From assembly GCA_023433185.1 (NCBI GenBank), contig JAEZEN010000062.1, positions 1-10,052 on the forward strand: DNA of 10,052 nucleotides, read 5' to 3'. The stretch is from Pseudomonadota bacterium. GTDB lineage: Bacteria; Pseudomonadota; Alphaproteobacteria; Rhizobiales; Kaistiaceae. Positions 1-5,282 of this stretch are shown here, one piece after another (within the stretch, counting starts at the first letter, position 1; every line of letters begins with the position of its first letter). Under the pieces are notes generated by a model. That model saw nothing but the letters and a program-made list of their open reading frames with translations, was not told where the DNA came from and searched no databases. Made by a program: the position numbers and the translations under genes.

Positions 1-422
1 GCGAACACCGCCGTCTGCCAGGACATCTGGAGGCCGAGCGCGTTGAACCAGAGGAGGAGCGCGAGGCCGAGCACCGACTGGGGGAAGAAGATCGGCAGCA
101 GCACCAGCTTCTGGTACCAGGAGCGTCCCTTCCAGTCGTAGCGGGCGAAGGCGAGCGCCCCGAAGAAGGCGAGCAAAACGGCGATCACCGTCACCAGCGC
201 GGCGATCGTCAGCGACGTCTTCAGGATCTGGTGGATCTCGATCGAGGCGAGCGTCTTGTCCCACCAGTCCAGCCCCCACTTCGGGACCGGGAAGAGGAAG
301 TAGCGGCCTGCGGTGAGCGAGGCGAGCGTGATCGAGAGGCTCGGCACGTAGAGGAACAGGACGACGGCGATCGTCCAGACGATGATCAGCGCGCGGCGGA
401 CGCGGGAGGCGCGGGTCTCCAT
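1..422 (-). CDS. ABC transporter permease, PotC-like (3' part missing)
   Basis: This is the inner-membrane permease of a PotABCD-type (spermidine/putrescine family) importer. It pairs with the permease encoded just upstream to form the translocation pore. Only the first 140 codons are in the window, because the frame runs off the left edge. I translated it from the ATG at 422: a short basic N-terminus (METRASRVRR) is followed by a hydrophobic helix at about residues 11-35. A periplasmic stretch rich in Trp and Pro comes next (FPVPKWGLDWWDK), then a second helix around residues 70-90 and a third starting near 105 (KLVLLPIFFPQSVLGLALLL). The cytoplasmic EAA loop that contacts the ATPase is not reached. 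A good ribosome site (GGGAGG, 9 nt before the ATG) lies inside the last codons of the preceding permease gene, whose stop is 3 bp away, so the two are co-transcribed and probably translationally coupled. The substrate cannot be told from this fragment. Confidence 0.88.
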   Translation of the reverse strand, partial: METRASRVRRALIIVWTIAVVLFLYVPSLSITLASLTAGRYFLFPVPKWGLDWWDKTLASIEIHQILKTSLTIAALVTVIAVLLAFFGALAFARYDWKGRSWYQKLVLLPIFFPQSVLGLALLLWFNALGLQMSWQTAVF

Positions 423-425
423 CGC

Positions 426-1307
426 TCAGCGCCTCCCGAGGAAGCGGTCGAGGTCGAAGCGGCGGAGGGCGAGCAGCACGAGGATGCCGACGATCAGCAT
501 CAGCAGCACCGCAAGCGCCGCGCCGAGCGGCCAGTTCTGCGCGTAGGTGAAGGCGATCTCGATGTCGTGGGTGATCGGGATGACCTGCTGGCCGCCGAGC
601 ACCTTGTATTCGGCGATCGCCCCGACGGCGAGGACGAAGGTCAGCAGGCAGCCGATCAGCAGGCCGGGCGTCGACAGCGGCAGTTCGACCTCGCGGAACA
701 CCTGCCACCGCGTCGCGCCGAGGTCGGACGCCGCCTCGCGCGCATCGTTCGGCACCATCGAGATGCCGAGCGTCAGCGGGAACAGCATGAAGGGCAGGTA
801 GACGTAGACCATGCCGAGGAGGATCGCCGGCGTCGTGAACAGCATGCTCTCCGGCTCGATGCCGAACATCGTCTTCAGCGAGCCGAGCATCACGCCGTTC
901 TTGATGAGGAACAGCACCCAGCCATAGAGCCGGACGTTCTCGGAGACGAAGAGCGGGATGACGAAGAGGAGCGTCACCAGGGTCGACCACTTGCCGAAGA
1001 CGCGGACGAGCCCGTAGGCGACGGGATACGAGACGAGGATCAGGATCACCACCGTCGCCGCCGCCATGCCGAGCGACCAGAGCAGCGAGATGTACGTCGT
1101 CGACTGGAAGATGGTGACGTAGTTCTCGAGCGTCGGCGCGTGGCCGAGGCCGAAGGTCCGCGGCGGCATGAACGAGAAGCCGATGACCGCGAGCAGCGGC
1201 GCGGCGAAACCGACGAGCAGGAACAGGATCACCGGCAGCGCCGAGCGCAACCCGGCCGAGAGGCGGAAGCCCGGCCCGTCCTCGACCCGGTCGCTCCGGC
1301 TCGTCAT
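426..1307 (-). CDS. ABC transporter permease, PotB-like
   Basis: This is the first of two inner-membrane permeases of a polyamine/opine-type ABC importer. The 293-residue product has the usual length and six predicted helices, at roughly 24-46, 73-101, 108-133, 161-182, 216-239 and 259-280. The conserved EAA loop is present at about 191-216 (EAASDLGA ... ELPLSTPG); this is the cytoplasmic helix that docks into the ATPase. The N-terminal 20 residues are charged and cytoplasmic. The start ATG overlaps the stop of the ATPase gene (ATGA, 4 bp), which argues for this start and for translational coupling. No strong Shine-Dalgarno precedes it, only a GGTGG. The PotC-like gene follows after 3 bp. The family assignment is firm from the EAA motif and context. 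The transported compound is not determined; members import spermidine, putrescine, opines, 2-aminoethylphosphonate and other small amines. Confidence 0.93.
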   Translation of the reverse strand: MTSRSDRVEDGPGFRLSAGLRSALPVILFLLVGFAAPLLAVIGFSFMPPRTFGLGHAPTLENYVTIFQSTTYISLLWSLGMAAATVVILILVSYPVAYGLVRVFGKWSTLVTLLFVIPLFVSENVRLYGWVLFLIKNGVMLGSLKTMFGIEPESMLFTTPAILLGMVYVYLPFMLFPLTLGISMVPNDAREAASDLGATRWQVFREVELPLSTPGLLIGCLLTFVLAVGAIAEYKVLGGQQVIPITHDIEIAFTYAQNWPLGAALAVLLMLIVGILVLLALRRFDLDRFLGRR

Positions 1308-2377
1308 CGGTCGGCCACCACGATCGAGTCGGCGGCGTTCCAGCCGATCAGCACCTCCTGGTCGAGGCCGCCGGCGAACGGCTCGTGGCGCAGCTTCTCG
1401 AGCACGAAGACATGCGCCCCCACCCGCACCTGGTACTGGATGCGCGAGCCGAGGGCATATTCGTTGTAGAGCCGCCCGACGACGTGGTTGTCGGTGTCGC
1501 CGGGCTTCTCGACGAAGCGCAGGAACTCGGGCCGGACGACGAGGAAGCCCGATCCCGAGACGCCGCTCATCGCCGCCGGCGCCACCATCTCGTGCGGGAC
1601 GTGCTCCGCCTTGAGGCGCCCGTCGGCCAGCACCGACACCGGCACGACGTTCACGTCGCCGATGAACTCGGAGACGAACTTCGAGTTGGGCGCGGTGTAG
1701 ATTTCGTGCGGCGTGCCGATCTGGACGAGCTTGCCGTCGCGCATGACGCCGATCCGGTCGCTCATCACCATCGCCTCCTCGAGGCTGTGGGTGATGTAGA
1801 CGAAGGTCTTCCTCGTCTCGCGGTGGATGTCCTTCAGCTCCTTCTCGAGCGTCTTGCGGAGCTTGTAGTCGAGGGCGGAGAGCGGCTCGTCGAAGAACAG
1901 GATCTCGGGATCGAAGGCGAGCGCCCGGGCCAGCGCGACGCGCTGCCGCTCGCCCCCGGAGATGCGGTTCGGCGGCCGGCCGTAATAGTGGTCCGGCAGG
2001 CGGAGCATCCTCATCCGTTCCAGTGCCCGCGCCTTGCGCTCCTCCCTCGGCACGCCGCGGATCTTCAGCGAGAACTCGATGTTCTCGCCCACCGACTTGT
2101 GCGGGAACAGGGCCAGCGACTGGAAGACCATGCAGGTCGGCCGCTTGTTCGCCGGGATGTCGTTGATCCGGGCGCCGCGGAGGATGATGTCGCCCGAGGT
2201 CGGGGTCTCCATGCCGGCGAGCATGCGGAGCAGCGTCGTCTTGCCCGAGCCCGACGGGCCGACGATGGTGAACATCTCGCCCTCGCGGATCTCGAGGTCG
2301 ACATGGTCGACCGCGTCATGCCCGGCGAAGGTCTTGGTCAGGCTGCGGAGCGTGAGGATCGGACCGTCACCAGCCAT
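1304..2377 (-). CDS. ABC transporter ATP-binding protein, PotA-like
   Basis: This is the ATPase subunit that powers the PotBC-like permease pair, acting on the cytoplasmic face. The 357-residue product has a full nucleotide-binding domain: Walker A GPSGSGKT at 40-47, Q-loop Gln86 (VFQSLALFPH), ABC signature at 139-143, Walker B ILFFDEP with Asp163 and Glu164, D-loop SALD, and switch His197 (ITHS). About 120 further residues follow, fitting the TOBE regulatory domain of the spermidine/sulfate/maltose ATPase class (the VVRPEFLRF stretch near 280 is typical). The signature reads ISGGE rather than LSGGQ, a tolerated variant. The ATG at 2377 is the only usual start after an in-frame TGA about 40 nt upstream, and its ribosome site is weak. 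The gene lies 97 bp after the binding-protein gene and overlaps the next permease by 4 bp. A hairpin in the spacer may lower its expression relative to the binding protein. Confidence 0.95.
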   Translation of the reverse strand: MAGDGPILTLRSLTKTFAGHDAVDHVDLEIREGEMFTIVGPSGSGKTTLLRMLAGMETPTSGDIILRGARINDIPANKRPTCMVFQSLALFPHKSVGENIEFSLKIRGVPREERKARALERMRMLRLPDHYYGRPPNRISGGERQRVALARALAFDPEILFFDEPLSALDYKLRKTLEKELKDIHRETRKTFVYITHSLEEAMVMSDRIGVMRDGKLVQIGTPHEIYTAPNSKFVSEFIGDVNVVPVSVLADGRLKAEHVPHEMVAPAAMSGVSGSGFLVVRPEFLRFVEKPGDTDNHVVGRLYNEYALGSRIQYQVRVGAHVFVLEKLRHEPFAGGLDQEVLIGWNAADSIVVADR

Positions 2378-2433
2378 GGCGCGCTGCGTAGCTCTGCATC
2401 GTAGGGGGTACCCGCATCACACATTGAATCCGA

Positions 2434-2461
2434 CGGCGGCGCCCGCTGCCGGGCACCGCCG
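2434..2461 (-). promoter_or_regulatory. Intra-operon RNA hairpin after the binding-protein gene
   Basis: Read on the minus strand, this 28-nt block folds into a 12-bp stem (CGGCGGUGCCCG / CGGGCGCCGCCG, with one U-G wobble) closed by a GCAG tetraloop. It begins 15 nt after the TAG of the binding-protein gene and ends 56 nt before the ATPase start. No run of T follows it, so it does not look like a full intrinsic terminator. Known importer operons use such hairpins to stabilise the upstream binding-protein mRNA or to attenuate read-through, giving an excess of binding protein over membrane components. That role is an inference here. Confidence 0.6.
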
Positions 2462-2476
2462 CGATGTTGCCGGCTG

Positions 2477-3634
2477 CTAGCCGCCCGAGCCTTCGCGCTT
2501 TGCGGCGGTCATCAGGTCGAGGAGCTTGTCGTAGTCGGGTACGATATCGTACTCGACGCAGCGTGCCATGTCCTCGTCGAGGCTGTCCCACTGGATCGCC
2601 TCGAGCTCATCCGCCGTGAAGAGGTCGAAGCACGCCTTGTTGCCCATCTGGGTGACGGGGTTGAAGGTGCCCTCGGCGAAAGCGACGCGGTGGGCGACTT
2701 CGGGATCGTGGACGTATTCGAGGAACGTCGAGGCCAGCGGCGAGAGCTGCGGATTGTTGACGGTCGACGTCACCTCGATCCACGCGATGCCGCCCTTGCC
2801 GCCCTCCATCGGACCCCTGAGCGGCGTGATGCCGCGGATGTTCAGGTAGCCGTCGGCGCGGGCCGGCGAGGCGCTGTAGGTGCCGCCCGTCATGTGGAAG
2901 TCGATCTCGCCGGCGACGAGCGCCTGGTTCATGGTGGCGATGTCACCCACCACCTTCGCCCCGCCGAAGACCTTCTTCGCCGTCTCGGCGAACTGTGCGA
3001 CCTCGTCGTCGGTGTGCTCCCGGAACGGGTCGAAGCCGGCGATGACGCAGATGTTGAAGACGTTCCAGTCGTCCGACTCGAGGATCCCGTACCTGCCCGC
3101 ATTGGCGGGGTCGACAAACAGGTCCCAGCCGACATCCTCTGCGGTTTCACGGCTGATCTTGTCGGTGTCGACGACGTAGCTGTACGGACCGAAGCGCTGG
3201 ATGATGCCGAGGAGTTCCTCGCCGTCATCGCTCATGCACCACCTGTAGGGCCATTCGAAGCCGGGGAGCATGTCGGCGAAGAAGGGCTCGAAGGTCGCCT
3301 TGTCGAGCGGCTTGATCAGCCCCTCGGGATACATGACCTTGCGCGCCCACGGATTGTTGACGTTGATCAGATCCCAGATGTTGGTCTCGCCGGCGCGCAG
3401 CCGGTTGATCATCGTCGGGTCGTTGGTCAGCGACTCCGCCCGGATCGTCGCGTTGTGCGCGGTGCGGAACGGATCGAGCACCTCGGCCGAGTTGTAGCCC
3501 TCCCAGCAGAGGATGTTCATCTCGTTCTCGCGCGCCGCGAGCGCCGAGCGGAACGCGCCCGGCACGGTGCCCGCCGCAAAGGCTGCTGCCCAGACGGCCG
3601 ACTGCTGCATGAAATTGCGTCGATTGATGGCCAT
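2477..3634 (-). CDS. ABC transporter substrate-binding protein, PotD/PotF-like, Tat-type signal
   Basis: This periplasmic solute-binding protein delivers ligand to the PotB/PotC-like permeases. With the ATG at 3634 it has 385 residues, within the usual range for the family. The N-terminus carries a twin-arginine-like signal (INRRNFMQQS, Arg5-Arg6, then a hydrophobic Ala-rich core), with likely cleavage after SALAA near residue 34. Mature features typical of PotD-like proteins are the first strand NILCWEGYNS, the WDLINVNNPWARK loop, and the late MTGGTY and GGIAWIEVTS segments. I prefer ATG 3634 over the in-frame GTG at 3646. GGAG at 3645-3642 sits 7 nt before the ATG and would be destroyed as a ribosome site if GTG were the start; it also keeps the RR motif close to the N-terminus. 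It is the first gene of the operon and leads into the ATPase gene. The ligand is unknown and probably amine-containing, judging only from the family. Confidence 0.93.
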   Translation of the reverse strand: MAINRRNFMQQSAVWAAAFAAGTVPGAFRSALAARENEMNILCWEGYNSAEVLDPFRTAHNATIRAESLTNDPTMINRLRAGETNIWDLINVNNPWARKVMYPEGLIKPLDKATFEPFFADMLPGFEWPYRWCMSDDGEELLGIIQRFGPYSYVVDTDKISRETAEDVGWDLFVDPANAGRYGILESDDWNVFNICVIAGFDPFREHTDDEVAQFAETAKKVFGGAKVVGDIATMNQALVAGEIDFHMTGGTYSASPARADGYLNIRGITPLRGPMEGGKGGIAWIEVTSTVNNPQLSPLASTFLEYVHDPEVAHRVAFAEGTFNPVTQMGNKACFDLFTADELEAIQWDSLDEDMARCVEYDIVPDYDKLLDLMTAAKREGSGG

Positions 3635-3860
3635 GTTCTTCTCCACTCCCTGCCTGTCACGATCGGCGCACCCGGCGCCTTTGCCCTGTCAAGACGGCGG
3701 TTTTTCGCGGATTTCTGCCGGATCGCGCGCCGCCACTTTCGTCCGAACGCAATTACCCAAGCGGCACTATCCCATCGACCCCGCCGAGGCTCTTGACCCG
3801 AAGTGCATCAAACTTGACACACGCCCGTCACGCATTCCCGCAACGCCCGCAGGACACTTG
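3635..3860 (-). other. Leader region of the PotDABC-like operon, promoter not resolved
   Basis: This is the first two thirds of a 339-bp gene-free stretch (3635-3973) between the isochorismatase-family gene and the importer operon. No reading frame here has credible coding features. It is locally less GC-rich than the genes, with short A/T runs near 3690-3770, as expected of a promoter region. A perfect TTGACA box lies on the minus strand at 3692-3687, but no convincing -10 hexamer follows at 16-18 nt. CTTGAC occurs at 3792-3797 and again at 3813-3818, exactly 21 bp apart. The operon promoter is probably here, but I cannot place it. Confidence 0.35.
3642..3645 (-). promoter_or_regulatory. Ribosome binding site of the PotD-like gene
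   Basis: On the minus strand the sequence GGAG lies 7 nt before the ATG at 3634. It overlaps the alternative GTG codon at 3646-3644, and this decides the start in favour of the ATG. Confidence 0.65.
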
Positions 3861-3954
3861 CACGTCGCATGCCATGCAAGCCCGCGCGTCGCGTGCCATC
3901 GAACCGGCACGTCGCATGCCATGCAAGCACGCGCGTCGCGTGCCATCGAACCGG
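3861..3954. repeat. 47-bp tandem duplication (two copies), built from four 23/24-bp sub-motifs
   Basis: Copy 1 is 3861-3907 and copy 2 is 3908-3954. They abut directly and differ at one base (C at 3882, A at 3929). Each copy contains two related half-units sharing CGTCGCRTGCCAT, at 3863-3875, 3887-3899, 3910-3922 and 3934-3946, so the motif recurs every 24, 23 and 24 bp. Copy 2 also holds a perfect dyad, GCACGCG at 3927-3933 and CGCGTGC at 3937-3943. The single base difference falls inside this dyad and breaks one pair in copy 1. The array lies between the stop of the isochorismatase-family gene and the leader of the importer operon. It could be a regulator-binding array, a transcript-end structure, or simply a slipped duplication. 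Confidence 0.9.
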
Positions 3955-3973
3955 CATGCGGGCGGCCAACCCC

Positions 3974-4666
3974 CTACAGGCCCATCATCGCCTTCAGTTC
4001 GGCGGCCGACATCACCTGGCAGTAGATCATGTTGAGGATCTCGAGCTCCTTATGATGGAGTTCGTCCGATCCCGCCGCGCAGCCGTCCTCGACCACCACG
4101 ACGTTGAAGCTCTCGTCGGCAAGGCTCCGCACCGTCGACGACACGCACTGGACGGTGAAGACGCCGCAGCAGACCACGTTGCGGATGCCCATGTTGGTCA
4201 GCAGCAGCCGGAGGTTCGAGCCGGTGAGCGCGCTGTCGGTCATCTTGGTGACGACGATCTCGTCGCCGACCGGCGCCAGTTCGGGAACGATCTGGGATTC
4301 CCAGTCGTCCTTGGGCAGGAGCAGGTCGTTCCAGCCCGGCTTGCGGTGGCTCAGCGAGCGCTCGCGTCCCGCCCGGGTGTGGCTGGCGATGCGGGCGTGG
4401 AGGCAGTCGATGCCGGCCTTCCGGAATCGGGCGAGGAGGTCCGCCGTGGTGGGCACGAGCACCGTCTCCAGCCGCTCGTGGAACGGCGTCCAGAGGTCGT
4501 AGCGCGCCTGTTCCTCGGGCGAAAGCATCGTCCGGTCGGGTCGCTTCCGGTAGGTGTTCTGGACATCGATGACGAGCAGCGCCGTCTCGGCCGGCACCAG
4601 GTCGAGGTCTGGCGGCTCCGGCGCGCCGAGATAGTAGATCGAGCGGTAGTCGGTCTTCCAGTTCAT
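3974..4666 (-). CDS. Isochorismatase-family cysteine hydrolase
   Basis: This is a cytosolic alpha/beta hydrolase of the isochorismatase/nicotinamidase superfamily. Members use a Cys-Asp-Lys triad to split amide, carbamoyl or enol-ether bonds. From the ATG at 4666 the product has 230 residues. The triad is visible as Asp34 (LLVIDVQN), Lys141 (VVTKMTDSAL) and Cys174 (GVFTVQCVSS). The GVFT-QCV block is the usual nucleophile loop with its cis-peptide. The insertion at 94-110 (IASHTRAGRERSLSHRK) resembles N-carbamoylsarcosine amidase-like members more than nicotinamidases, but this does not fix the substrate. A GTG at 4690 is in frame; I chose the ATG because neither start has a strong ribosome site and the extra eight residues look non-conserved. 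It reads in the same direction as the dehydratase genes upstream, separated from them by 190 bp with repeats, so co-transcription is uncertain. Confidence 0.88.
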   Translation of the reverse strand: MNWKTDYRSIYYLGAPEPPDLDLVPAETALLVIDVQNTYRKRPDRTMLSPEEQARYDLWTPFHERLETVLVPTTADLLARFRKAGIDCLHARIASHTRAGRERSLSHRKPGWNDLLLPKDDWESQIVPELAPVGDEIVVTKMTDSALTGSNLRLLLTNMGIRNVVCCGVFTVQCVSSTVRSLADESFNVVVVEDGCAAGSDELHHKELEILNMIYCQVMSAAELKAMMGL

Positions 4667-4690
4667 GGCAGGGTCCGGCAACGGTAACAC

Positions 4691-4737
4691 GTGCGTGCTT
4701 CGAGGCCCCGCCCCCGGCCGAGCACCTCAGCATGAGG
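4691..4737 (-). repeat. Rhizobiales-type palindromic intergenic repeat, copy 1
   Basis: Read on the minus strand, this 47-bp block starts CCTCATGCTGAGGTGCTC and ends GCCTCGAAGCACGCAC. It matches the second copy at 4786-4830 in 16 of 18 bases at one end and 15 of 16 at the other, with a variable GC-rich centre. From memory, elements of this form (CCTCAT..., GAGG..., CCTCGAAGGA) are abundant between genes in Bradyrhizobium-like and other Rhizobiales genomes. It lies 24 bp upstream of the isochorismatase-family start codon, so a minus-strand transcript through it would carry the structure in its leader. Confidence 0.75.
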
Positions 4738-4785
4738 AGGCTGGGAGACCTCCCGACTGCATCGTCGATGGAGAGCGACACACGC

Positions 4786-4830
4786 CCTCATCCGGAGGTG
4801 CTCCGCGAAGCGGAGCCTCGAAGGACGCAC
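4786..4830 (+). repeat. Rhizobiales-type palindromic intergenic repeat, copy 2
   Basis: Second copy of the same element in the opposite orientation, 48 bp from copy 1. It contains a perfect hairpin at 4800-4816 (GCTCCGC, loop GAA, GCGGAGC). It lies 26 bp after the stop codon of the dehydratase small-subunit gene. In a minus-strand transcript the two copies could each form a hairpin, or pair with each other into one long stem. The usual roles proposed for such REP-like elements are protection or processing of 3' ends and target sites for small transposases. None is shown here. Confidence 0.78.
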
Positions 4831-4856
4831 GACATCGATCCCATCGTCTCCTCTCC

Positions 4857-5282
4857 TCAGAACCGATAGGTGAACAGCCCGCGACGCTCGTACACGGCGG
4901 CCGCCTCCTCGACAAAGGCCGCCATGCGCGTCGCACCGTAGGTCTCGCGCAGCGTCCGCGCGGCCTCCAGGAGCGGCCCCTTGTCGGTCGCCCGGCCGGG
5001 GCGGAGCAGTTCGTACACCGCCATGATGAAATCCTGCGGCACGTCGCAGAGTTCGGCGGCGCGCTCGAAATTGGCGGCGAGCGTCCCGCGGCCGGCGGCG
5101 CGGGCGATCTCGGCCTGCTGGCGGAGCGCGTCCGGCGTGATGCTGAGGTCGTCGAGCGTCACGTCGCCCGAGACGACGCCATCGAGGGTGATCGCCGCGA
5201 GCGGCTTGCCGCCGCGCCCGCGCACGAGGTCCGGCCGCTTCTCGGCGAGCGGATAGTCGGCGATGCCGAGCTTCTCGTTCAT
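4857..5282 (-). CDS. Propanediol/glycerol dehydratase small subunit
   Basis: This is the small (gamma) subunit of the B12-dependent diol dehydratase, which with the fused large/medium chain forms the active complex. The 141-residue product closely follows the PduE core: DYPLAEKRPDLV, then the variable GKPLAAITLDGVVSGDVTLDDLSITPDALRQQA region (aligned as two shorter blocks), ANFERAAELCDVP near 70-82, ELLRPGRAT and AAFVEEAAAVYERR. PduE of enteric bacteria has about 173 residues and begins with a roughly 35-residue extension. Here the protein begins six residues before the DYPLA core, so that extension is absent. The ATG at 5282 overlaps the TGA of the large/medium gene (ATGA, 4 bp), which supports this start and implies coupled, stoichiometric synthesis. 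The frame is also open for a long way upstream of the ATG, but that part is only antiparallel GC-rich noise over the large subunit. It is the last gene of this two-gene operon. Confidence 0.93.
   Translation of the reverse strand: MNEKLGIADYPLAEKRPDLVRGRGGKPLAAITLDGVVSGDVTLDDLSITPDALRQQAEIARAAGRGTLAANFERAAELCDVPQDFIMAVYELLRPGRATDKGPLLEAARTLRETYGATRMAAFVEEAAAVYERRGLFTYRF

Noticed and set aside
231..2404. Long plus-strand frames opposite the permease and ATPase genes
   Set aside because: They are composition-driven shadows of strongly conserved ABC genes on the other strand, rich in charged residues and without a ribosome site or family match.
2434..2461. Reading the intra-operon hairpin as an intrinsic terminator
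   Set aside because: No T run follows on the minus strand, and terminating here would cut the importer operon off from its ATPase and permeases.
3635..3646. GTG start at 3646 for the PotD-like gene
   Set aside because: It would sit on top of the GGAG that serves the ATG at 3634, and its own upstream purine run is only about 1 nt away.
3813..3840. Plus-strand promoter at TTGACA (3814-3819)
   Set aside because: No acceptable -10 hexamer follows at normal spacing, and no plus-strand gene begins downstream before 7718.
3861..3954. CRISPR array
   Set aside because: The 47-bp copies abut with no unique spacers, the sub-motifs are themselves related, and no cas gene is present.
4667..4690. GTG start at 4690 for the isochorismatase-family gene
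   Set aside because: It adds eight residues with no family similarity and has no better ribosome site than the ATG at 4666.
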